From: Piscicola geometra
Lineage: Eukaryota; Annelida; Clitellata; Hirudinida; Piscicolidae
Length of the DNA stretch: 64,000 bases
Direction of reading: 5' to 3'
Assembly (NCBI GenBank): GCA_943735955.1
Contig: OX030956.1
Coordinates: 10,624,445-10,688,444 of the forward strand
Position 1 is the stretch's first letter; each line of letters begins with the position of its first letter. Below, in pieces: positions 44,637 to 55,909 of the stretch. Position numbers and translations under genes: made by a program. The notes beneath the pieces are model-generated. The model ran no database searches and was not told the DNA's origin. It was given only the letters and a program-made list of their open reading frames with translations.

Positions 44637-44889
44637 TAATAAAATTATATAAAAAGCACTTCTTCCCGATTATTCTTCTCCTTCTGGGAGCTCTAACCTT
44701 ATTTCTCATAAAACTGTAAAAGTTTCATTTCTTCAATTTGATATTTCCAACATAGGGTAAAAAAATATTTTAAATAACTAGTTAGTTTTCTTTTAATATT
44801 TATTAATTAAATTTGTTTCTAGAAAATTATTTTACAATAATTAAAGTTAATAAAATTGTATAAAAAGTTTTTTTCAATGAAAATCTCTT
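44637..44889. other. Continuation of the hAT-4 target sequence
   Basis: 44629-44712 is the right half of the hAT-4 target and matches about 38891-38976, including CTTCTGGGAGCTCTAACC. The rest is AT-rich with no gene. Confidence 0.7.
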
Positions 44890-45085
44890 CTTGAAGACTT
44901 TTCATCCTGAAGACTTTTTGTCCTGAAATCTTTTTATCCTGAAGACTTTTTATCCTGAAGACTTTTTATCCTGAAGACTTTTTATCCTGAATACTTGCTA
45001 TCCGAAGACTTTTTATCTTGATGAATGTTTATCCTGAAGACTTTTTGTTCTGAAGACTTTTTATCCTGAAGACTTTTTATCCGTT
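44890..45085. repeat. ~17-bp minisatellite (CTGAAGACTTTTTATC)
   Basis: About eleven units, mostly intact. Reverse-complement partner of the array at 33635-33725. Confidence 0.9.
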
Positions 45086-45147
45086 TACCATCTGTTTGTC
45101 GTTTGCAAAGCCTATTTGAGAATATTTGCTACCAAAACAGCCAAGGG

Positions 45148-45560
45148 CGTCGATCCTGGGGGGTTCTGGGGTCAGTTTAGTGGGGGGTCCATCTTAATAA
45201 GGACCCTCCCAATTTTTTTCACTTTTTGTATTTAAAAATTTCTATTTTTATATGAGCATAATCGTCAACCATGGCATAAAAGTGAATTTTTATACAGTAA
45301 TACGTTGTGAGTATGTGTAGTTATAGTGATTGCTGTCTAAAACAAAAATATTCTTAGCTTACTTAAATACTCCTTCACCTAGTTTTTTATCACTATGGCG
45401 TAGGCGGGAATCTGCGTGGGCGGTCCTGGGGTCCACCTTTACAAGGAACCTCTCACTCTTTTAAAAATAAACATTTCTCTACTCTAATTTTGATACGTTG
45501 CCTAATCATCAACCAAGGGAGAAAATGCTAATACACTAATACATTGTGAGCGGTTTTGGT
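45148..45560. mobile_element. Two partial hAT MITEs of the CAGGGG family
   Basis: One copy covers about 45148-45395 (GGCGTCGATCCTGGGGGGTT, GGGGGGTCCATCTTAATAAG, TCGTCAACCATGGCATAAAA). A second starts near 45400 (GGGCGGTCCTGGGGTCCACC) and runs to about 45550. They match 22632-22954, mostly in inverse orientation. Confidence 0.65.
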
Positions 45561-45779
45561 TAGCGGCTGCCATTTTGGCAGCCGCTCAAATAAATTTGTA
45601 GAATAAACGGTTTTGGGTATAATATATTAAAATTTTAGATTCTTAAGTCTAAATAAAAATTAAATTTAGTTAATTAGAATGTTTTTAGTGCGAATGTTGG
45701 TTGTTTTTAATCTGTCGAGAATGGCCGCAGCAGACCAAGATGGCCGCAGGGAATCAAGTGAGCTGCGACATAAAGGAGA

Positions 45780-46140
45780 AATCCTTCCATAGCAGCAGCA
45801 GTACCAGCGTTGGCAAGGACTTCTCCTTCACCCTCTTTCGCAGCCTCGGCACCAGTGGCAAGACAGAAAATTGAGAAAAATGATGATTGTGTTTTTTTTT
45901 AAAGATGATGTGGTGATGATTGTGCTGTGGTATGAGTGTTGGTATTGTGGTGATGATTGAATTTTTTATTTGTGGGGATAGTGATTTTTTGGCGGTGATT
46001 GTCATGGTGGTGTGGGTGAGGTTGGATTATTGAGGTTGATTGTTTGTTTTTATATATATTTAAATTTTTATATATAAATATATTGGTAGTGGTCTAAAAA
46101 CCGTTTTATTTAACAAATTTATTTGAAGAGCGCCTTTGTT
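45780..46140. repeat. Duplicated segment, second copy (partner at 6395-6755)
   Basis: Same block order as the first copy. On the minus strand the start encodes a TGAEAAKEGEGEVLANAG-like peptide; the partner has a diverged version. It runs straight into an L2-like tail at 46126. Confidence 0.6.
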
Positions 46141-46200
46141 AACTTAGTAAAGGGCGCTATACAAATCATTAGTGATTGATTAGTGATTGATTGAGTATGT
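46126..46200 (+). mobile_element. L2-like LINE 3'-terminal fragment
   Basis: GAAGAGCGCC, then AAGGGCGCTATACAAATCAT and TAGTGATTGAT repeats: the 3' terminus of the 5703-6322 subfamily without any coding part. Confidence 0.8.
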
Positions 46201-46204
46201 ATGG

Positions 46205-46435
46205 GCAGCGATGCTAGGGGGGTCCTGGGATCCATCTTAACATGGACCCCCTTCAGTTTTTCAAATAAAATAATTTCTCAACTCCTATTTTAATACAAGC
46301 ATAATCGTCAACCATAGCATGTAACAGCATTTTTATTCAGTAATATATTTTGAGCTGGCGTAGTTATAGTGATAGCTGCCTGAAGCAAAATTATTCTTTG
46401 CTTACTTAAATACTCATCCACCTACTTTTCTTTTT
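46205..46435. mobile_element. Partial hAT MITE of the CAGGGG family
   Basis: GGCAGCGATGCTAGGGGGGT, GACCCCCTTCAG, then ATAATCGTCAACCATAGCAT and AGTTATAGTGATAGCTGCCT, matching the copies near 45.15 and 22.63 kb. Confidence 0.65.
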
Positions 46436-46619
46436 ATATTTATGGATTTGAATTAATAAATTATATTTATAAAAATTAAATTTCTGATTTTTAGATTTTC
46501 GCAAGCAGACATTTAGAATGCTTTTCAGAAAATATCGGTTCACTTTTTGCAAGCAGACAGATTCAAATTTTTATTTAAAAAATCATTCATATTGTTTTAC
46601 TTATTTTGCATGGGTGACA

Positions 46620-48240
46620 TTCATAGGGGGCTCTAAAGTCCACTTCAATGTCGACCCTTTCAATTTGTTAGAAGAACCAAAGTTAATGTATTTGAAAAGG
46701 CTTCGAACATTAACTAAAGTTGTGGTTAAATCAAACTACAAGTTGCATATCGCATAACTGCCAAAAAAATGCTGAGGTTTTTAGCTCATTCTATCGTTAG
46801 AAACACAGTGTGCACTATTAACGCCGAATCAAGCCAGTTTGGTGTTGTGGTTGACGGCACACAAGACTGCAATGGGTTAGAGCGAGAATAGATATGCATT
46901 CGTTTTTTGGATGAAGCTGAATGTTAATGAACAGTTTATTTGTTTTTTCAGCCCACCAGACACGATCGGAAAAATATTATCTGCAGTAGTAAAAGATTTT
47001 CTGATCAGAATTATGCTACCTATAGAAAAACTAAGAGCTCAGACTTATGACGGCGCTGCTAACATAAACGGCAAATATAATGGTTGTCAGGCTATTATCA
47101 ACAGTGAGCATCCGCTTGCATTGTTTTTCCACTGTTCTGCACACTGTGCAAATTTGCACAAAGCTAGGTGCTTTTAACAATCGTTCAGGGAAGGTCAAGA
47201 AGCCGTTTAGTGATGCTTTAGAATATCTTATAATTGACTTTCCTGATGAGCCACTGAATAGAAATTATAGTATAAAACTTTTTTGTCCTACAAGTATCTG
47301 CAGTGTCTTCTCTGCTTTAACACTATAAAGTGGTACTTTTTAGCTTCGAATCATTTGCTTCCATTGGTACTGCTGATGAAACAGCCGTAAATGCTCAAGG
47401 CCTTTTTTCCACAAGGCAATACTGCACTGGCCCTCGAGGTAGTTGTTTTAGTGTTTTCACTTCTGGAACAGTTAAACAAGTCGTTTCAATCAGCAAGTGC
47501 CAAGGTCAGGGGGATGGTTGCAGCGACTGATTCAGTTGTGCAAGAACTGCGTCGCCTACGATCAGATAAACAGTTTAACGCCATTTTCAGAGATGTCAAC
47601 AGTATGGTTTTGGCATATGATCTCAAACCGATTGCTGTACCTCGGGTGCGAAAGCCGCCACAAAAGTATTGTGGATTGGACCCAGCTTATGTAGCAACAA
47701 CACCAGAGGAACATTATCGAGCAGCATATTACGCTGTCATAGACATTGCAATCATGCAACTAACAGAAAGATTCAATCGAGATTCTCCGGGTTTGCATTC
47801 ATACTTGCAGCTGGAGACAATGTTGCTAACTGGTGAACTGAACCATGATATTTGCAAGCAGTATCGTGAGTTAAATCAAACTGGTCTTTGTTCACAGTTA
47901 ACTATGTTTAAAGACCAGAACGAACTTTAGCACAAACGCAAAAAATAATGCAAGCTATGATCATGGAAGTCAGACATCTGTTTCCTTAGGTTGAAAGATT
48001 AATCAGGTTGATGTTTGTGTGTCCAATAACGTCATGTACTGCAGAAATATCTTTTAGTGTTTTGCGGCGTCTTAAAACTTGGTTGCCTGCACGGTGCACC
48101 TATGACACAACCTCGCTTGAATTCACTGGCCGTTTGTCATGCACATCAGGATATACTCGACTGTCTGGATTTAAAAAGGCTAGTAGAAGAATTTGCTAGT
48201 CGTCAGAAATTCGAAGGGGTCTTTTTGGAAATTAGAGTAA
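46620..48240 (+). pseudogene. Broken ZMYM1-like hAT transposase (hAT-3)
   Basis: Remnants on the plus strand in the right order: FGVVVDGTQDCNGLERE (about 46840-46885); LRAQTYDGAANINGKYNGCQ with HPLALFFHCSAHCANLH (46911-47177); then the open segment 47391-47930 with LNKSFQSASAKVRGMVAATD, PRVRKPPQKYCGLDPAY and LQLETMLLTGELNHDICKQY; and a weak dimerisation tail near 48010-48190 (CTAEISFSVLRRLKTWL). Many stops and shifts. I could not identify inverted repeats or a target duplication. The 5335-5700 fragment is its close relative. Confidence 0.8.
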
Positions 48241-48600
48241 ACTAGCTGTGGGAAGAGGACAGAAGGACAGTCAGAGAGGGTATTTATGTAATCTAAATAT
48301 ACACTGTGGGCCAAAAAAAATTTCCCATTGTATATTTGTTTATAACTTTGGAAAATTTAAATCTATTTGTAATTTTTTTAAACTATTTGACTCAGAAATG
48401 AATGGAAAACAAGATGTTATAAAATTTATTTGATGGGTTGATGGCTAGTTGTAATTGAATTTATATAGATGACAAATAATAAAAGGTACTAAAATCGCTA
48501 TTTTTTTCTTCAAATCGCTCATAGAGGCAAAAGAAAAGTATTTTTATTGAGTATCCAATTTTTTGTATAATGTTTGGTGATACAAATATTAATAGTTGAT
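48241..48600. other. AT-rich stretch, no gene
   Basis: An ACACTGTGGGCCAAAAAAAA word near 48301 resembles the terminus of some Tc1/mariner elements, but no partner end was found. Nothing else is recognised. Confidence 0.4.
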
Positions 48601-48720
48601 ACAAAAATAATTTTCACTACAGCAAACAACAATAAATAGTATCACTGGTTCGTCCGTCGAGTCGACGAGGACCACTTTGAAGTCATTCGGAGGGTGTTGT
48701 GACTGGCTCTGTGTGTGCGC

Positions 48721-50230
48721 TAGAGGTCGGACATGGTTGATTTTTTATTCCCGGTCTCGTCCCGTTCCCGAAATTTGTTTTCCCGTCCCGTTACCGATGG
48801 GACATCAGAATTTTGATTCCCGTCCCGTCCCGTTCCCGATGGGACATCAGTATTTTGATTCCCGTCCCGTCCCGTTCCCGAAATTTGTTTTCCCGTCCCG
48901 TCCCGTTCCCGATGGGACATCAGAATTTTGATTCCCGTCCCGTCCCGTTCCCTCAACTCGATTCCCGGTCCCGACCCGTTCCCGAAACTTTTTTGTTTTT
49001 TTATTCATTTTCGCTGCCGTTTTGACTGGTCCCAAACTTGCTAGTTCTAACATTTCTTAAAATTTATTATTTGAAAGTCGGAGAATATTTCTTTTAATAA
49101 AACAAAAAAAACACGATTTAAATTTCAAATATTCATTGAAATGAAAATATTGAAGTTAGTCATTGTTTTTAAGTAATTCAATCAAGTTTTTATTGCTTTT
49201 CACACGGGTTAAACCGTTAAAAGTTTCAGCTTTCAAATGAGATGATTTTGGGTCTGAAGTTAAACGACCACATATTGAAAAATTCCGTTCACATGGAATA
49301 TAACTTGCAGATATACTAAACAAAATTTTGGCTACTTCTTGTAGTATTTTAAAATTGCTCATTTTACTCCAATAAAATAAAACATCTTTATAATCTTCAT
49401 TTTTTTGGGACGTAATTGTGAATATTTGTTAAATTCATCTCTTCTGAATTTTTTCTTCGTTCATTATTATTAATTCTTCAATAATGTTTGAAATATGTTT
49501 TTTGACAACATTCTTATTCTCCACAACTGCAAATATAAAATCATTCGTATAATTTGTTAGTATAATAATTTTATTATAATTTTTACGTTATAAAAACAAA
49601 CATAATAGGTCTAAATAACCATCATTTGTTTTTTTTCTCAACGGCACTGCAGCTTGGTCTGGCTGTACAAAATAGAATTAAATTTTCTCTAATGAAAGTC
49701 TTGGTAGTTATTTCTTTTCTATCCCAAACTTTTTTCCTATTATTCTTTCATACTGGGGATGCAACAGACATGCTGTCATATGAATAAGATCAATGGCATC
49801 TTTTCTTTTGTCGAAATGATCAACTGAGCAATCAACTGGAAATTAATCATTCAAATTCAAAGTATGACATTATGAAATTGAAATAATATAATTGACCATT
49901 TATTTTTCATCATCACCTATTTGTTCTAATCTCCCTAATCTTTTGACTCACCATAACAACTTCAAATGTAGTGTTGGAGATTTCGACATTGGCAATGGTG
50001 GCTTCGTTATACCTTTCTATTGCATTTAATACTTATTTTAAATACGGAGTATCGATGAAATAAAGATTTCCATACTTAGAAGTTTGCTGAAAAATCATCG
50101 TTAAAGAATCCAATCTCCCGTTTTTCCCGTTCCCGATTTAAAAGTTGATTCCCGTTCCCGACTTTTCGCGTCCCGAAATTAATTTTCATTCCCGTTCCCG
50201 CGGGAGATCGGGTACCCGGTCCGACCTCTA
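48721..50230 (-). mobile_element. hAT element with CCCG arrays at both ends, 1510 bp
   Basis: Left end TAGAGGTCGGACATGG; inverted right end TAGAGGTCGGACCGGGTACC. GTGTGCGC flanks both sides (48713-48720 and 50231-50238), a perfect 8-bp duplication. Inside each end lie direct arrays of a CCCGTCCCGTTCCCG-type word (dense at 48745-48990, sparser at 50105-50215). A minus-strand remnant (49362-49156) keeps the hAT dimerisation motif SISASYIPCERNFSICGRL. It is inserted in the 3' coding region of the RTE LINE. Confidence 0.93.
49156..49362 (-). pseudogene. hAT transposase C-terminal remnant
   Basis: 68 codons with the A-KILFSISASYIPCERNFS signature and a following LKAETFNGLTRVKSN, which is the C-terminal dimerisation domain of hAT transposases. 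The upstream part (49363-50060) is too decayed to read. Confidence 0.8.
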
Positions 50231-53200
50231 GTGTGCGCAGATGGCTGATGAGGCCGATCCTGGCACGGAAGGTTCGGGAACATGAGGGACATGGGATGAG
50301 TGCGACGTCTCCAGGAGGGTTGACAGTGCGGGCTTTACGAACTTGCCTTTTCTTTTCTGTGGCGTTGATCCTGTTTGCCTCACAGGTCATGGCACCTTTG
50401 TGAATGAATAAGCGTCAGGTGGAACGATTTGTTGCAGCTTGTTCCCAAGTTTCTACGTTGATGGAAAACGCTTTTAGTGAGGCTTTCAGAGTGTCTTTAA
50501 AGCGTTTCTTTTGCCCACCCTGAGACCGCTGTGCATGTAGAAGTTCACCATAGAAGAGTCTCTCGTCTGGTATTCGGACTACGTGTCCTGCCCAGCGAAG
50601 CTGAGATTGCATTAACAGGGTAAAGATGCTGGGAAGTCCTGTGTCTGGAGTTTTGTCCTGCCATTTTATGCCGAGGATTTTCCTGAGGCTTGTTGTGTGA
50701 AAGTGGTTCAACTTCCTAGCATGGCATTGATATACAGTCCACGTTTCGCATGCATATAGCATAGTGGGGTGCACCACAGCCCTGTATACTTTCAGCTTTG
50801 TCTTGGTGGTGATGTCTCTTCTGTTCCAGACGTTGGGGTACAGCCTGCCAAAGGTGGAACTGGCTCTAGCAATCCTGATATTCACATCGTCATCGATAGT
50901 GACACTTTGGGATAGTGTATTGCCTAAGTATGTGAACCAGTCCACTGTGTTGAGTTTTTGGCCATAGACCGTGATGTTAGGCTCAACGTAGGGCTTTCTG
51001 GGTGCTGGCTAATAAAGGACTTCAGTCTTCTTTGTGCTGATCGTCAGACCAAAGTTTGTGCAGGCGCTGGAAAACAGGTTTACGCGGCGTTGCATGTCGG
51101 CTTTAGAGACAGCGTTAAGGGCACAGTCATCAGCAAACAGCAGGTCTCTGATGATGTCTTTCGTAACTTTGGTTTTTGCCTGGAGCCTCCGAAGGTTGAA
51201 CAGTTTGCCATCTGTGCGGTACTTCAGATTGACACCAACCACCTCATCTCTGAATGCATCGGTCAGCATGGCTGAAAACATAAGGCTAAACAGAGTTGGT
51301 GCCAGAACGCAGCCTTGCTTGACCCCGTTCGTGACTGGGAAAGGGTCAGATGATCCTCCACTGTCCTGGACTCTGGCTTGAATTCCATCGTAGAATTTTT
51401 TCACCAAGACGATGAATTTCCTTGGACAACCGTACGTGGCCATGATCTTCCATAGGTCCTATCTACTAACGGTGTCGAAAGCCTTGGTGAGGTCCACATA
51501 TGTAGAAAACAGGTCAGAGTTTTGCTCCTGACACTTTTCTTGCAGCTGCCTGGCAGCAAAAACCATGTCGATGGTTCCACGTTTTTTACGGAAACCACAC
51601 TGACTTTCAGGCAGGAGACCTTGGTCAAGGTGGGCTGTGAGGCGGTTAAGCAGGATTCTGACAAATATCTTTCCTGCAATGGAAAGCAGTGATATGCCTC
51701 TGTGGTTATCGCAGGCTTGTCTACTTCCTTTCCGCTTGTAGAGATGTATAATGGAAGCATCTTTGAATTCCTGCGGAATCGTCTCTTTCTCCCACATCAA
51801 TAGGTACAACTGGTGGAGCCTTTTAGTCAGGGCTGGTCCCCCACTCCTTGTAGACATCAGCTGGTATAACGTCTGAATCAGATGCTTTGCCACTGGAAAG
51901 AAGACGTATTGCTTCTTGGGTCTCGTGCAAGGTTGGAGGATCGTCCAGTGCTTCGTTGGTGGGCACTTGGGGAAGACGATTGATGGCTTCGACATTGATG
52001 TTAGAAGGGCAATTGAGGACGTTGTCAAAGTGTTTGGCCCATCTCTCCAAGATCTTCTCTTTTTCAGTAATGAGAGTGTAACCATCTGCGCTGAGGAGAG
52101 GATATGAGCCAGAGGACGTGGGGCCATGAACTTCTTTCAAGGCGTTATACAATTTTTTGTGGTCTTTCTTGTCTGCATAAGCCTGGATCTCGTCGGCTTT
52201 TTTACTCAGCCAATCGTCCTGCATCTTACGAAAAATGAACTGCACTGTTTTGCGTATGTTGATGTATGTCGTGGACTTGGGGTTGGCGAGATAAGCTTGG
52301 TGGAGATGGTGTTTTTTATCTAATAGCTGCTTGATGACTTTGCAGTTCTCGTCAAACCAGTCCTTGTGCTTCTTTATCTGGGGTCCCAGAGTCTTTGAAG
52401 CTGTGGTGGAAATTAGCTCTAGTGACGCCCATTCTTCTTCCACATTCTGGTTATTCGGAGAGGTGGATTCTAAACGATCTTCCAAAGCGTCCACAAAAGA
52501 CTGTTTGCAGCTGGCACAATTGAGCTTGGCGATATTCAGCCGTTTGGGAATCTTTTTGCCTTGCGGGCGTCGTTTCGGCTGAATGCGGATGTTGAGCTTG
52601 GTGATAATGAGACGGTGGTCTGTCCAGCATTCAGCACCACACACTGACTTGGTCACTCGTACATTTTTCCTGTCTTTCTTCCTCACGATGACGTAGTCGA
52701 TAAGATGCCAATGCTTTGAGCGAGGGTGCATCCATAACGTCCGATTATGAGTAGGAAGGCGGAAGATCGTGTTTGTGATCACAAGATCCTGTTCAGCGCA
52801 AGTCTGGAGCAAGAGAAGGCCGTTGCTGTTGCAGTGGCCCACTCCATGATGTCCGAGAACTCCTTCCCAGGCAGAGTTGTCCTTGCCAACTCTTGCGTTA
52901 AAGTCACCGAGCAAGACACGTTTGTCCCCCTTTGGAACGTCGGCAATGACAGTGTGAAGTTCTTCGTAGAACCTTGTCTTTACTTCATCTGGGTTGGTCA
53001 TGGTTGGTGCGTCGGCGCTGATGATGTTAAGATGCTTGCTTCAACCCATCAGTGAGAGTTTCATGGTCATGAGCCTGTCGTTAACTCCTTTGGGAAGTCC
53101 TGCCAGTTTCTCGACAAAAGTTGTCTTAACTGCAAAGCCAACACCTGCTTCACGTCGCTCATCGCTGGGTCTGCCACTCCAGAAGAATGTGTAGCCAGAG

Positions 53201-54142
53201 CCTCTTTTGCAGAGCTCTCCGTCTTCCGCAAGCCTGGTCTTGTCCAAGAGTGTCCAAACATTCCATGTGCCCAGTTTAAGAGGAATTATTTTGATTTTTT
53301 TGTTTTTACCGCTTTTATAGGGTCCCCACCAACCGCGGTGAGCTGGCTAGGGAAGTTTGGAACAGGCACTTTTCAGGGCATCTTTTCTAGCCCCTTCCTC
53401 ATGCCAGAAGGTGAGCAGTGCATTCTTGAAAAGGCTGCTCAGTCGCCAGGGGGCTGCCGGACTCCACCGCTGTTCCATATCGGCGAAGAACGACCCAATG
53501 CCCTGAGCCGCTTATGTTTAAGGTCACGACTACGACTCCCAGGGTACCCACACTTGCCGCTTCGTCGCTTGCCTGTCGCCACAAGACTTGTCGATGAGAT
53601 GAATGAATGACTAAAAGTGACTTGCGCGATGAATTGGATTAAAGTGAGAAAGAGTTGCAGAGTTCGTCGATCTCACTCTCTCGCCCGAAACCATCTTGAT
53701 CCAGGAGCAGGACAGAGTCGAGACGGCTGGAGATGGAAACGGGTGCAGTGGATGGCTATGATGTTCTTCGTGTTTCGTCATGCCCTTAGCGTTCCACAAC
53801 GCTTTGCTGAGAATCGCCTTCTTGGCCGTTGACCATCTAGTGGTTCTTCCGCTGCGTCCGCCGATTCCAGTCTTCACGTGCATAGGTAGACGTACCTAGA
53901 CCACTGCGAACGTTGCAGTTCCAATCTTCGTTCTAAGCCTTGGAACAGGGAGTCGAGTTAGTTATAGCGCCCGATAGAAGGGGTCCTTCGATACCAGGAG
54001 GAGGATCGGAAGATGGAAGTGGAACTGAAATGTGTGGGAGCGATCTGGAGACAGAGGGAGAAGAGACAAAGGGGGAGATGAAGATAAATATATAGATAAA
54101 TATATAGAGTGTCGAGACAAAGGCACTATAAAGAAGACTACA

Positions 54143-55055
<913 letters not shown>

Positions 55056-55905
55056 TTATTTTCTATAACGTTTAATGATTGACTTAGTAATCAATGAAGT
55101 ATCTTCCTCTTTAGAATCTGAAGTTACATATGTTTGTAGTCTTTTGTTTGGTGAAGGTTGTGTTGTTTGAGGTTTTCTTCACTTCTTATAGTTTCTTCAA
55201 CTCTTTCTTTTTTTAAACATGTTAAACTTTTATATCGGGGGTCTAATGATGTGGCAACTTTTGACCATTGGATATTCTGATTATCCAGTTGCTACTCCAA
55301 TTTGGGAAAACATTTTGTGTGTGAAACGAATGACATAAGCTGGATCATCTTCTGAAGTGCATATTTCTTGTGTAAAATGACTTTATTGCAAGTCGACTAT
55401 TGAAATGATGATATTTAAAAAAAACTTTTTTGAGAAACATTAAAAAAAAGTTAGTTTATAACAATACACTTATACATCTACACAACTATAACTTTTCAAT
55501 TCACAAATACATACATACAAGATTCTAAATACCAATTATACCAGACCACACATTGACAACATACACATATAAGACTCTGCATACCAACTGTACCAGACCA
55601 CACATTGACAACATACACATATAAGATTCTACATACCAGTTGCAGTCAATATTCATCTCTTGAGTCTGCTGCGTGAAAATATTTATCTGCACCCCTAAAA
55701 AGTGTAGCTAGCGAACAACTATTAAATTCTGCAGGGAAAATCTACGCAGATAGTTGCAGAAACCTTCTAGGTGAAAATGTTGAGAACAAATTATTTCTGG
55801 CTTACAAAATTCGTCTGTTCGGATTTAATTATTAAACAAAAATTATCATCGTTTTTTTATACTTAAAATATACGTTTGTTTGGATTAACTTATTAAACTG
55901 ACATT
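55056..55905. other. Non-coding, with a 52-bp tandem duplication and MITE remains
   Basis: About 55531-55634 holds two copies (period 52 bp) of an ACCA(A/G)CTGTACCAGACCACA-like unit with CATTGACAACATACACATAT. From about 55385, and clearly at 55857-55908, sequence matches the interior of the TTTCGG-rich MITE. No gene. Confidence 0.65.
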
Positions 55906-55909
55906 GTAG

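Larger units (their letters stand above)
48605..54130 (-). mobile_element. RTE-type LINE (craniofacial development protein 2-like), interrupted
   Basis: On the minus strand: a GC-richer 5' region (about 54130-53300) with conserved peptide pieces (RSGRTTRWSTAKKAILSKAL, EEHHSHPLHPFPSPAVS); an AP-type endonuclease (53260-52550: LLGDFNARVGKD, LIDYVIVRKKDR, WTDHRLIITKLN); reverse transcriptase (52127-51009: QCGFRKKRGTIDMVF, LTKAFDTVSR, NGVKQGCVLAPTLF, LLFADDCALNAVS); and a C-terminal domain with a C2H2-like finger (CPSCSRTFRARIGLISHLRT). A hAT (48721-50230) splits the last finger. The ACT array begins right at its 5' edge. Stops and shifts near 51460, 51000 and 53040 disable it, although the catalytic FADD is present. 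Confidence 0.88.

Noticed and set aside
48300..48345. Tc1/mariner terminus (ACACTGTGGGCCAAAA)
   Set aside because: No matching inverted end or TA-flanked partner could be found, so not called as an element.
48720..49053. Arginine-, proline- and glycine-rich frames near 48.7-49.05 kb
   Set aside because: Translations of the CCCGTCCCGTTCCCG subterminal array of the hAT element.
51459..53001. Host craniofacial development protein 2 or endonuclease gene
   Set aside because: Endonuclease, reverse transcriptase and finger occur in LINE order, so this is a retrotransposon; the gene name in databases derives from such elements.
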